Source: Alphaproteobacteria bacterium (GTDB taxonomy: Bacteria > Pseudomonadota > Alphaproteobacteria > Rickettsiales > JAFLCR01). Taken from it: a stretch of 9,363 nt of DNA. The stretch spans positions 1 through 9,363 of the forward strand of contig JAFLCR010000083.1 in assembly GCA_017302755.1 (NCBI GenBank), read 5' to 3'. The position numbers were made by a program, and so were the translations under genes. The notes under the pieces are model-generated. The model was not told the DNA's origin. It worked only from the letters and a program-made list of their open reading frames with translations, and searched no databases. Below, in pieces: positions 1 through 5,753 of the stretch (position 1 is the stretch's first letter; every line of letters starts with the position of its first letter).

Positions 1-1439
1 ACGGGGCGGCATTGGCTGCTTTGAAAGCGGATACCGCCGCAACTGTGGGACAAAAAATTGCTGAAAGCGTGAGGGCGTTTGAAGCATGGGAGGCCGTGCC
101 TGCCCCCAAGCGCGGCGAATTGGTGCGCCTGCTTGGCGAAACCCTGCGCGAATACAAACACCCCTTGGCCGAGTTGGTGACGCTCGAGAACGGCAAAATC
201 CTTCAGGAAGGCCTGGGCGAGGTGCAGGAGATGATCGACATCTGCGATTTCGCCCTTGGCCAGGCCCGCCAACTCTACGGCAAAACCATGCCGTCGGAAC
301 GGCCGGATCATCAGATTCTCGAATATTACCTGCCGCTAGGGCCGGTGGGCATCATCACTGCGTTCAATTTTCCCGTCGCGGTGTGGGCATGGAACGCGGC
401 GCTGGCGCTGGTCTGCGGCGACAGCCTGCTGTGGAAACCCTCCGAAAAAACACCGCTCACCGCGCTTGCCACCCAGGCGCTGTTTGAGAAAGCCTGCGCG
501 CGTTTCACCAGGGAGACCGGCGTAGAGGTGCCGGCGCATCTGTCCCAGGTCATTCTGGGTGATGCTACGGTGAGCGAGGCGCTGGTGACAGATACGCGCG
601 TGCCGCTGATCAGTGCGACGGGAAGCGTGCGGATGGGAAAACGCGTCGGCCAGCTTGCCGCGGCGCGCATGGCACGCGTTCTGCTGGAGCTTGGTGGCAA
701 CAACGCCAGCATTGTGACTCCCAGCGCCAATCTCGATGCCGCGCTTCCGGCGATTCTCTTTGGCGCGGTCGGCACGGCGGGACAGCGCTGCACCACGCTG
801 AGAAGGCTCATCGTGCATAAAGATCGGGCAGATGCGGTGCTGAAAGCCTTGGTGAAGGCTTATCAGTCGCGTTTTCCGCAGCAGATCGGCGATCCCGCGC
901 ACAAGGATACGCTCGTCGGCCCGCTGATCGACCGCACCGCTTTTGATGCCATGCAAAAAGCCCTCGAAAAAGCGAAGCAGGAGGGAGGAGAGGTGCTGTT
1001 TGGTGGTGGCCGCGCCCTGGCTGAAACTTATCCAAACGCATGGTATGCAACGCCTGCCATCGTCCGCATGCCAGCGCAAACGTCCATTGTGCATGAGGAG
1101 ACATTCGCGCCCATTCTTTATGCGATGACCTACGAAACGATCGAGGAAGCCATCGCCATGAACAATGCTGTGCCGCAGGGGTTGTCCTCCAGCATTTTTA
1201 CCCAGGACATGGGAGAGGCAAACCGCTTCGTTCACGCAAGCAAATGCGGGCTGGCGAATGTGAATCTCGGCACCAGCGGCGCTGAAATTGGCGGCGCGTT
1301 CGGCGGCAATTTCGATACCGGTTGGGGCCGCGAATCCGGTTCGGATTCATGGAAAAACTACGTCCGGCAAACCACGAGTACACAGAATTACGGCAGTAAA
1401 GTTTTGTTAGCTCAAGGGATTGTGTTCTCCAGCGAATAG
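1..1439 (+). CDS. amaB: L-piperidine-6-carboxylate / aminoadipate-semialdehyde dehydrogenase (ALDH7 family), 5' partial
   Basis: NAD(P)-dependent aldehyde dehydrogenase of the ALDH7 (antiquitin) type. In lysine catabolism this family oxidises alpha-aminoadipate semialdehyde (in equilibrium with piperideine-6-carboxylate) to 2-aminoadipate in the cytoplasm. The reading frame is open from position 3 with no stop, so the first 20-30 residues probably lie upstream; the TTG at 12 is just the first possible start inside the window. Visible ALDH signatures are the FNFP cofactor loop (Asn codon 366-368), ELGGNN with the general-base Glu at 687-689, and GQRCTT with the catalytic Cys at 789-791. The Glu-Cys spacing of 34 residues is normal for the superfamily. 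The C-terminal stretch SGAEIGGAFGG...GRESGSDSWK is characteristic of ALDH7 rather than of other ALDH families. No frameshift is seen. The substrate is inferred from the family. The neighbouring elbB gene has no obvious link to lysine catabolism. Confidence 0.9.
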   Translation, partial: GAALAALKADTAATVGQKIAESVRAFEAWEAVPAPKRGELVRLLGETLREYKHPLAELVTLENGKILQEGLGEVQEMIDICDFALGQARQLYGKTMPSERPDHQILEYYLPLGPVGIITAFNFPVAVWAWNAALALVCGDSLLWKPSEKTPLTALATQALFEKACARFTRETGVEVPAHLSQVILGDATVSEALVTDTRVPLISATGSVRMGKRVGQLAAARMARVLLELGGNNASIVTPSANLDAALPAILFGAVGTAGQRCTTLRRLIVHKDRADAVLKALVKAYQSRFPQQIGDPAHKDTLVGPLIDRTAFDAMQKALEKAKQEGGEVLFGGGRALAETYPNAWYATPAIVRMPAQTSIVHEETFAPILYAMTYETIEEAIAMNNAVPQGLSSSIFTQDMGEANRFVHASKCGLANVNLGTSGAEIGGAFGGNFDTGWGRESGSDSWKNYVRQTTSTQNYGSKVLLAQGIVFSSE

Positions 1440-1474
1440 CCGGGATTTTTTATGCAGAAAAAGCTACGATTCTG

Positions 1475-1480
1475 TATAAC
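1475..1480 (+). promoter_or_regulatory. Possible -10 element for elbB
   Basis: TATAAC preceded directly by TG lies about 33 bp before the elbB ATG in the 73-bp gap after the dehydrogenase. The best -35 (TATGCA, 1451-1456, 18-bp spacer) matches TTGACA at only three positions. The pair is therefore tentative, and readthrough from the upstream gene is an alternative. I see no hairpin-plus-T-run terminator in the gap. Confidence 0.3.
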
Positions 1481-1512
1481 CAACTGAATGGCGTATCAGA
1501 GCGGAGGATTCC

Positions 1513-2190
1513 ATGACAAACGTCGCCGTAGTGCTTTCCGGATGTGGCCATCTTGATGGCGCCGAAATCCGCGAATCGGTGCTGACGCTGTTGTATTTGG
1601 ATCAGCGCGGTGCGGAAGTGCAATGTTTTGCACCGGATGTGCCGCAGAAGCATGTGGTAAACCATCTGACCGGCGAAGAAGCTGTGGAGCAGCGGAATGT
1701 ACTGGCCGAGGCTGCCCGTATTGCGCGCGGCAACATCAAGCCTCTTTCCGAAGCAAAAGCCGATGATTTTGATGCCTTGATCATTCCCGGAGGCTTTGGC
1801 GTGGCCAAAAACCTCTCCGACCTCGCATTTACAGGCCCGAAAGCGACGGTGCTGCCAGAATTCAAAGCACTGATCGAAGCTTTTCTCGAGCAGAAAAAGC
1901 CGATTGGCGCGATCTGCATTGCTCCCGCCGTGCTGACCGCGGCGGTCGGCCAAATCTGCAAACCGTTGGTGACGATCGGAGAAGATAAAGCCACGGCGGA
2001 TGCCATTCAAGCCCTGGGCGGCACGCACCAATCCGCCCCTTCCGATGCCTGCGTATCGGATGAAAAGAATCGCATAGTCACGTGCTCTGCCTATATGCGC
2101 AATGACAGGCTGGCTTCCATCGCCAAAGGCATTGAGCGCGTGGTGGAAAAGGTGCTGAATATGGCCCAAGCGGCCCGCAAAGCAGCCTAA
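1513..2190 (+). CDS. elbB: ElbB-type DJ-1/PfpI-family glyoxalase
   Basis: 225-aa cytoplasmic protein of the DJ-1/PfpI superfamily that aligns by eye along its whole length with E. coli ElbB. Shared stretches include VVLSGCG at the N-terminus, FAPD, VNHLTGE, RNVLAEAARI, IIPGGFG.AKNLS, CIAPA and a C-terminal IVT..AYM. The nucleophile-elbow cysteine is C135 in ICIAPA, the same number as in E. coli. The E. coli protein has been linked to isoprenoid output and shows weak glyoxalase activity on glyoxal/methylglyoxal; the physiological substrate is unsettled. The start is well supported: GGAGG at 1503-1507 sits 5 bases before the ATG. Length is normal for the family and no damage is seen. It stands alone between the dehydrogenase and the tRNA gene. 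Confidence 0.93.
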   Translation: MTNVAVVLSGCGHLDGAEIRESVLTLLYLDQRGAEVQCFAPDVPQKHVVNHLTGEEAVEQRNVLAEAARIARGNIKPLSEAKADDFDALIIPGGFGVAKNLSDLAFTGPKATVLPEFKALIEAFLEQKKPIGAICIAPAVLTAAVGQICKPLVTIGEDKATADAIQALGGTHQSAPSDACVSDEKNRIVTCSAYMRNDRLASIAKGIERVVEKVLNMAQAARKAA

Positions 2191-2210
2191 AAACAGCAAA
2201 AATCCACCCC

Positions 2211-2239
2211 TTTACAACCCCGGCCAAACGGGCTAGAAC
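2211..2239 (+). promoter_or_regulatory. Probable sigma70-type promoter of tRNA-Val
   Basis: TTTACA (2211-2216) and TAGAAC (2234-2239) are separated by exactly 17 bp. They sit 19 bp before the mature 5' end of the tRNA, leaving room for a short leader. Position and spacing fit; the -10 matches the consensus only moderately. Confidence 0.45.
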
Positions 2240-2258
2240 CAACCCGCTTTTGGCTTTG

Positions 2259-2335
2259 GGGTGATTAGCTCAGTTGGTTAGAGCGCTGCCTTCACACGGC
2301 AGAGGTCACAAGTTCGAGTCTTGTATCACCCACCA
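2259..2335 (+). tRNA. tRNA-Val (anticodon CAC)
   Basis: Complete 77-nt cloverleaf with encoded CCA. The acceptor GGGTGAT (2259-2265) pairs with ATCACCC (2325-2331), followed by discriminator A and CCA. The D arm is GCTC/GAGC. The anticodon stem CTGCC (2286-2290)/GGCAG flanks the loop TTCACAC (2291-2297), with anticodon CAC at 2293-2295 reading GTG. The T arm is ACAAG/CTTGT with loop TTCGAGT. Its 3' part, from 2288 to 2335, is repeated perfectly at 5607-5654, so the gene is the attachment site of the adjacent element. The 3' half now present was probably supplied by the element and keeps the gene functional. Confidence 0.97.
2288..2335 (+). repeat. attL: 48-bp direct repeat within tRNA-Val
   Basis: Exact match to 5607-5654. 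It begins within the 5' strand of the anticodon stem (GCC) and runs to the CCA end. The bases just outside (T at 2287, G at 2336) differ from the right copy, which defines the repeat limits. The anticodon loop (2291-2297) inside the inverted anticodon stem is the likely strand-exchange region. Confidence 0.9.
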
Positions 2336-2600
2336 GATTTATATAGATATTTTTCTGATTTATTGGCCGGAAAATTGCTTGCGGAAGCATGGCGGAAGCA
2401 AGTGACAAAAACTCGCAGTACTCAAAAATTAGCCTGAAGTGTGGCTTGCTATTAAGCGTTCACCTCCCCGTATTAACGGGAACACCGCAATGTCCTCGAC
2501 GTGGATGAGTGGCGCGGACGGAGCCTAGATAACCTAAGACTCAAACAGGCTGATCTAAAGACGACAGTTAGGACCTAAGAAATTGCCACTGGCCTAAGCC
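2336..2600. other. Non-coding left end of the element
   Basis: About 265 bp with no credible gene. It holds two GCGGAAGCA copies (listed separately) and a small hairpin CCCGT-ATTA-ACGGG at 2467-2480 without a T-run. CCTAAG occurs at 2533, 2574 and 2593. An imperfect palindrome spans 2591-2607, with arms CTAAG/CTTAG around one base plus outer GG/CC. The longest open stretch on the + strand (2439-2528, 29 codons, GTG start) has no ribosome-binding site or family resemblance. An excisionase-sized gene was looked for and not found. Confidence 0.5.
2381..2400 (+). repeat. Left arm: two GCGGAAGCA repeats, putative integrase arm-type sites
   Basis: Exact copies at 2381-2389 and 2392-2400, 11 bp apart start to start, 46 bp inside the tRNA 3' end. 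The same 9-mer occurs three times, in the same orientation, near the right end. The block is flanked by TTGCTT (2375-2380) and AAGCAA (2396-2401), which can pair. Paired short direct repeats on both arms are the usual layout of arm-type sites bound by the integrase N-terminal domain; this role is inferred. Confidence 0.6.
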
Positions 2601-2780
2601 TTAGCCCCTATTCCTGATACGATGGTACACCTCTTTGACTAAATAACCCGCTGCTATGTCACGAAATTGGTCATCATTCATCAGTTTTACAAAAATTTCT
2701 TCGTTACCTTCCATGCGCTCAATAAATAGAGCTTCGAGCATTTTTTGAAACACGGGATTAAAATTTTCTAAGGTGTTAGC
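2601..2780 (-). pseudogene. C-terminal remnant, possibly of a type I restriction HsdR subunit
   Basis: The minus strand is open from about 2840 down to a TAA at 2601-2603 and encodes a tail with ENFNPVFQKMLEAL, then ERMEGNEEIF.KLMNDDQFRD and a closing LVKEVYHRIR. By memory this resembles the extreme C-termini of type I restriction R (helicase/nuclease) proteins, which often end in an 'NEE(I/L)..K...D..F......VY.R(I/R)' helix pair; I could not search it. The first ATG (2741) would give 46 aa with no ribosome-binding site. The reading frame is cut off around the start of the 181-aa gene on the other strand. It reads as the 3' end of a lost larger gene. Low-to-moderate confidence in the family, higher that it is once-coding sequence. 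A functional small protein cannot be excluded. Confidence 0.45.
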
Positions 2781-2798
2781 CTTAAAGGGACAAAGTCT

Positions 2799-3344
2799 AT
2801 GGGTGATGTCAGCATCACTCCATATTACATTTATTTTTTATATACTCAGGAAGGTAAGCTTCTAGCACTCAATGAATTTCCGCAGAAAAAATCTGGATTT
2901 GTTCAAGGATATATACTGGAATCATTGGGAGTTCCGCCGGCCGCGGCGGGAGGTACGGCCTCTTATGAAGGGAAATTCTTTGCCGACCAAAACTTCCGCC
3001 TAAAAAACGATAAAATTTATGCTTTTTACAAGGCAAGATTTCCTTTTACGGGTGAGGTGGAGACAGAGGATGGTCGAAATTTTACAGGTAAAGTTAGTTA
3101 TGCCGAGGGAGTATTGAGTTGGAATTATGCAAAGAAAGCATGTGAATTAAGTTTCCGAAGGGATGCTGAACAAACTCCAAGCGGAGGTATTTCCATACAT
3201 GCTGATCCTTCAGGATATTATTATTTATGCCAATATGGATATACAAAAGGAACCTCTAGAGAACATTGGTTTTACAGAGTAAACTTAGTTCCAGAAGGTG
3301 AGCTGAAAGCAGTATTAGTGGCAAAAAGAGAGTATTATAGGTGA
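2799..3344 (+). CDS. Uncharacterised 181-aa aromatic-rich cargo protein
   Basis: Unrecognised. Soluble-looking protein with no signal peptide, membrane segment or known catalytic motif. It is strikingly rich in Tyr and Phe (for example YYIYFLY at 9-15, YYYL at 140-143, REYYR at the end) and alternates short polar and aromatic stretches, suggesting a mostly beta fold. It has two cysteines, C115 and C144. A Pro/Ala/Gly linker (residues 46-53) could separate an N-terminal segment from the rest. The ATG at 2799 is preceded by AAAGGGA (2784-2790), a reasonable ribosome-binding site, and an in-frame stop lies at 2769, so no longer start exists. The gene is AT-rich compared with all neighbours, including the integrase, which suggests separate acquisition. 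It converges on the 270-aa gene with an 8-bp gap. Function unknown; its place in a minimal element makes an anti-phage, immunity or accessory role possible but unproven. Confidence 0.75.
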   Translation: MGDVSITPYYIYFLYTQEGKLLALNEFPQKKSGFVQGYILESLGVPPAAAGGTASYEGKFFADQNFRLKNDKIYAFYKARFPFTGEVETEDGRNFTGKVSYAEGVLSWNYAKKACELSFRRDAEQTPSGGISIHADPSGYYYLCQYGYTKGTSREHWFYRVNLVPEGELKAVLVAKREYYR

Positions 3345-3352
3345 TGCCCCGC

Positions 3353-4165
3353 TTAACTATCAAGAGGTGGCTGTTGTGACTTGCTCTTACGTCGCCCAGT
3401 TTTTCTACGTATGCGATCCCTGATTGCTTCGGCTGTGAGGTAATCTAGTTGGAGTGGAGCAAGGCAGGCCATGACAAATCGAATCAAAGGGCCGGTGGCT
3501 GTACCATCAGCTCCGTCTACTGAAGTTCCTGGCGATTTCTGAAATACATCGTACCAGGTGCCGAGTAACAGCTGAAAAAGTCGTTCCAAAGCGGCATCAG
3601 GAGCGCGTTTAGGTTCTTTATAGTTTTTCTGTTCGCAAACCTTGCGTATTTCCAACTCTTTAGCCCAGCGCTGAAGACGATAAATGCTGATAATCGTGTC
3701 CTCGATAAGGCCATCATTGGTAAAAAGAGGAAATCCACCCTTTTGTTCCGCTTCACGACCCGCTGGTATTAAAAACCCTCCATGTTTCAAGGATTCTGGC
3801 AAAGCGGCCAGTATATCTTGGCCCTCTTTCACCTCATCCAAGTATAGAGTTTTCAGTAAGGCGGCTGTCTGTCTTTGTATTTGGGCATAGACCTTCTGTA
3901 GCTGTAGGGGGGTAGGGGACGGTTGATATTGTCTTTCAACGTCCCACCAGCGAGCTGCGTTTTCAAGCTTTTCCCAGAGAGCCCGCCGACTATCAACCAG
4001 CATGTATTCACCAGTGTCTTTTTTGGGCGATGGTACTAGAAGCCGGACTTTTTTAGTGGGAAGGCCTCCTGCGGCCTCAATGATTTTAGAAACATCCTCA
4101 TCATTGTAAAAAGGCCCGTCCTTAAACCCAACTGGCTTAAAATCTTTAATACTCCGCTTTGTCAT
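3353..4165 (-). CDS. Uncharacterised integrase-linked protein, 270 aa
   Basis: No named function recognised. A mainly helical, soluble protein with Trp/Arg-rich helices (residues 61-110 and 152-210), a TGPLIRFV segment at 224-231 and a strongly basic C-terminal tail (RDRIRRKTGRRKSKS, 249-263) that could contact nucleic acid. From memory, proteins ending in a 'GP.(I/L)RFV.A.L' segment followed by an Arg-rich tail are often found beside tyrosine integrases in proteobacterial islands; this needs a search. The ATG at 4163-4165 lies 7 nt after the integrase TAG with only a weak ribosome-binding site, so it is probably in an operon with, and translationally coupled to, the integrase. A role in integration/excision or element control is inferred from position only. 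It ends 8 bp from the convergent 181-aa gene, with no terminator between them. Confidence 0.8.
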   Translation of the reverse strand: MTKRSIKDFKPVGFKDGPFYNDEDVSKIIEAAGGLPTKKVRLLVPSPKKDTGEYMLVDSRRALWEKLENAARWWDVERQYQPSPTPLQLQKVYAQIQRQTAALLKTLYLDEVKEGQDILAALPESLKHGGFLIPAGREAEQKGGFPLFTNDGLIEDTIISIYRLQRWAKELEIRKVCEQKNYKEPKRAPDAALERLFQLLLGTWYDVFQKSPGTSVDGADGTATGPLIRFVMACLAPLQLDYLTAEAIRDRIRRKTGRRKSKSQQPPLDS

Positions 4166-4172
4166 GTCGGGC

Positions 4173-5447
4173 CTATTTGTTGTTTGCTATGGAAATGACT
4201 TCGGCGGTTGCAACCTCTTCAGTTGAATTCAAGCTGTCGGCAATCTGCTTGGCAATACTGTCTGCCGCATTTCGTAAGGGATCGTTCCCGATATGGCTGT
4301 AGCGCAGCGTTGTGGACGAGTTGCGGTGACCTAGCAAGCTGCCGATGATTACCAATCCCAGGCCAGAGGCCGCCCCGACGCTGGCGAAGGAATGCCGAAG
4401 ATCATGAAGGCGCACGTCATGTAGTTCGGCTTTTGCCCGGATGCGTTCCCATACCTTTGGCACGCCAACAATATGAGAGCCAGGAACACGCCCAGGAAAG
4501 ACATAGGGGTTACCCTTATTCTCTTCCAGTTTGCCAAAACGTTCGCTGGCGTCGGTAATGGCTTGAAGGGCGGGAGAACCAAGTGGAACAACCTTTTGTC
4601 CGGTTTTGGAGTCTCCCAGTCGCAGGCAGCCGTTGAGGGTGTCGATTTCATGTTTTTTCAGGGTCAGAATCTCGCTTTTACGGCAGCCGGAGAAGAGAAG
4701 GGCGCGTATGGCGGCGATGGCCACGGGATTTTCGCCTTCGTTCTCTGCCTCAAGAAGCGTTTTCCCTAGCCGTTTCAGCTCTTCGGGGGAAAGGAAGCGT
4801 TCGCACTTCCTATCCTTGAACCGCTTAATGCCGTGGGCGGGGTTCTCCTTCAGCATTTTCCATTCCACCGCAAAGCTGAAGATGCCGCCCAACAGCCCTA
4901 CTGTCCGGCTGGCAGTGCCTTTACCACCGCGAACAATGGCCCGGCCTCGTTTCTTCGTTTTTACGTCCACCTTGGTTTTGCCGTTGGAAATGTCCTTGTA
5001 GACCCGTTCAATGTCGGCCTTGGTAACGTCGATGATCTTCTTGGTGCCGATCAGCGGCTTGATATGGCGCTCAATGCGGCCTTTGTCCGTATCCAGGGTG
5101 GATGCCTTCTTGGTATGGCATCCCTCCCGCAGGTAGAGGTCGCAGAGCTCCGCGACGGTGGAGGCTTTGTGCTGGCGCTTCTTCTCTTCGGCGGGATTGG
5201 CTTTGTCCTTCTTAATTGTCCCCAGTAAGCCGAGGGCTTCCTTGCGGGCCTCCTCTGGCGTGAACACGCCATGCAAGCCGATGGTGTAGCGGTGTGTCCG
5301 CCCGCTCATGCGGTATTGCACGAGGTAGGAGCGCTTGCCGGAGGCGAAGACGCGCAGGCCGAATCCTGGCAGGTCATCATCCCACACGAAATAGTCGCGG
5401 CCTTCGGGCTTCAGGGTATCTACGAAACGCTTGGTGAGTTTGGGCAT
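4173..5447 (-). CDS. int: Tyrosine integrase, P4-like (Arm DNA-binding/DUF4102 domain)
   Basis: 424-aa site-specific recombinase that would integrate and excise the element at tRNA-Val. Domain order: N-terminal arm-binding domain (about 1-90, with KRFVDTLKPEG, DDLPGFGLRV and YTIGLHG), SAM-like core-binding domain (about 95-205), and catalytic domain (about 215-400). All catalytic residues are visible: R256 (SGCRKSE), K281 (DSKTG), H348 and R351 (HDLRHSF), H374 (LLGHRN) and the nucleophile Y383 (LRYSHI). The length is typical and there is no frameshift, so it is probably active. The ATG is preceded on the minus strand by AAGGAGG, an excellent ribosome-binding site. That site abuts the innermost GCGGAAGCA repeat (5460-5468), so integrase bound to its arm sites could repress its own expression (inference). 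The gene points away from the right attachment site, toward the cargo. Confidence 0.96.
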   Translation of the reverse strand: MPKLTKRFVDTLKPEGRDYFVWDDDLPGFGLRVFASGKRSYLVQYRMSGRTHRYTIGLHGVFTPEEARKEALGLLGTIKKDKANPAEEKKRQHKASTVAELCDLYLREGCHTKKASTLDTDKGRIERHIKPLIGTKKIIDVTKADIERVYKDISNGKTKVDVKTKKRGRAIVRGGKGTASRTVGLLGGIFSFAVEWKMLKENPAHGIKRFKDRKCERFLSPEELKRLGKTLLEAENEGENPVAIAAIRALLFSGCRKSEILTLKKHEIDTLNGCLRLGDSKTGQKVVPLGSPALQAITDASERFGKLEENKGNPYVFPGRVPGSHIVGVPKVWERIRAKAELHDVRLHDLRHSFASVGAASGLGLVIIGSLLGHRNSSTTLRYSHIGNDPLRNAADSIAKQIADSLNSTEEVATAEVISIANNK

Positions 5448-5459
5448 CTTTTCCTCCTT

Positions 5460-5489
5460 GCGGAAGCACTGCGGAAGCAGGCGGAAGCA
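5460..5489 (+). repeat. Right arm: three GCGGAAGCA repeats, putative integrase arm-type sites
   Basis: Exact copies at 5460-5468, 5471-5479 and 5481-5489, spaced 11 and 10 bp, so they sit on one face of the helix. They match the two copies at the left end and keep their orientation. They lie between the integrase ribosome-binding site and the right attachment core (118 bp away). Confidence 0.65.
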
Positions 5490-5500
5490 AAAACCAGAAA

Positions 5501-5517
5501 ATGACGGTAAACGTCAT
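5501..5517. promoter_or_regulatory. Perfect inverted repeat in the integrase leader
   Basis: ATGACG-GTAAA-CGTCAT, six perfect base pairs around five bases, 54 bp upstream of the integrase ATG. Read on the minus strand it is followed by TTTTC, so it could be an operator or a weak attenuator hairpin. A possible -35 TTGACA for int lies upstream (minus strand, 5552-5547), but its -10 is poor. TAAACGTCA from this site recurs at 5598-5606, directly against the attachment core. Confidence 0.4.
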
Positions 5518-5606
5518 CTCTTGAAATCTGCACCGAAAAGTATCAATGTCAAATGGATAGTAATTACCAGAAAGCCGGAGAAAATTAAGGAATACCCTAA
5601 ACGTCA

Positions 5607-5654
5607 GCCTTCACACGGCAGAGGTCACAAGTTCGAGTCTTGTATCACCCACCA
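5607..5654 (+). repeat. attR: truncated duplicate of the tRNA-Val 3' part
   Basis: 48 bp identical to 2288-2335: part of the anticodon stem, the CAC anticodon loop, T arm, acceptor 3' strand and CCA. The D arm and 5' acceptor strand are absent, so it cannot form a tRNA. It is the original host 3' end displaced by integration and marks the right border of the element. Confidence 0.92.
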
Positions 5655-5656
5655 TT

Positions 5657-5694
5657 AGATTTCCTTGCTAAGCAACGCGAAGCTTAGAAAATCT
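5657..5694. terminator. Inverted repeat just outside attR, possible tRNA or operon terminator
   Basis: Arms AGATTT (5657-5662) with AAATCT (5689-5694) and CTAAGC (5668-5673) with GCTTAG (5682-5687), with an asymmetric bulge and an 8-base loop. It begins 3 bp after the CCA of the displaced tRNA end, where a native tRNA terminator would be. Neither strand has a T-run, so termination is uncertain. A second hairpin (GTCTT-GGCG-AAGAC, 5708-5721) lies between it and the FTR1 stop. Confidence 0.3.
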
Positions 5695-5753
5695 TATGTC
5701 CGCCGTAGTCTTGGCGAAGACGGAATGGTTAAAACCGGTTCAAAACTCAACAA

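Larger units (their letters stand above)
2288..5654. mobile_element. Small tRNA-Val-integrated element with tyrosine integrase
   Basis: Seen: a 48-bp exact direct repeat, one copy being the 3' part of tRNA-Val and the other 3319 bp downstream; a complete tyrosine recombinase 160 bp inside the right repeat; and repeated short motifs near both ends. Known: tyrosine integrases of genomic islands commonly use tRNA 3' halves and leave the intact tRNA at one end and a truncated copy at the other. Contents are integrase, two unrecognised proteins (270 and 181 aa) and a gene remnant. The left half is clearly richer in A+T than the flanking chromosome. No excisionase, relaxase, replication or phage structural gene is visible, so autonomous transfer is unlikely. 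It may be a satellite mobilised by a helper or a decayed island. Confidence 0.9.

Noticed and set aside
336..1235. Long minus-strand open frame opposite the aldehyde dehydrogenase
   Set aside because: It mirrors a clearly homologous, GC-rich gene and encodes a low-plausibility protein; a shadow of codon bias.
1450..2199. 249-codon minus-strand frame covering elbB
   Set aside because: The + strand frame is full-length ElbB with a strong ribosome-binding site; the antisense product resembles nothing.
2467..2480. CCCGT-ATTA-ACGGG hairpin as a terminator for tRNA-Val
   Set aside because: Only five base pairs, no following T-run on either strand, and more than 130 bp from the tRNA.
2439..2528. 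29-codon + strand frame as a possible excisionase or small protein
   Set aside because: Too short, GTG start without ribosome-binding site, no helix-turn-helix or family resemblance.
5460..5489. Three short repeats considered as a CRISPR array
   Set aside because: Units are 9 bp with 1-2 bp between them, far too short for repeat-spacer structure, and no cas genes are present.
5607..5654. Second tRNA-Val gene
   Set aside because: Only the 3' part is present; the bases upstream (CTAAACGTCA) cannot form a D arm or 5' acceptor strand.
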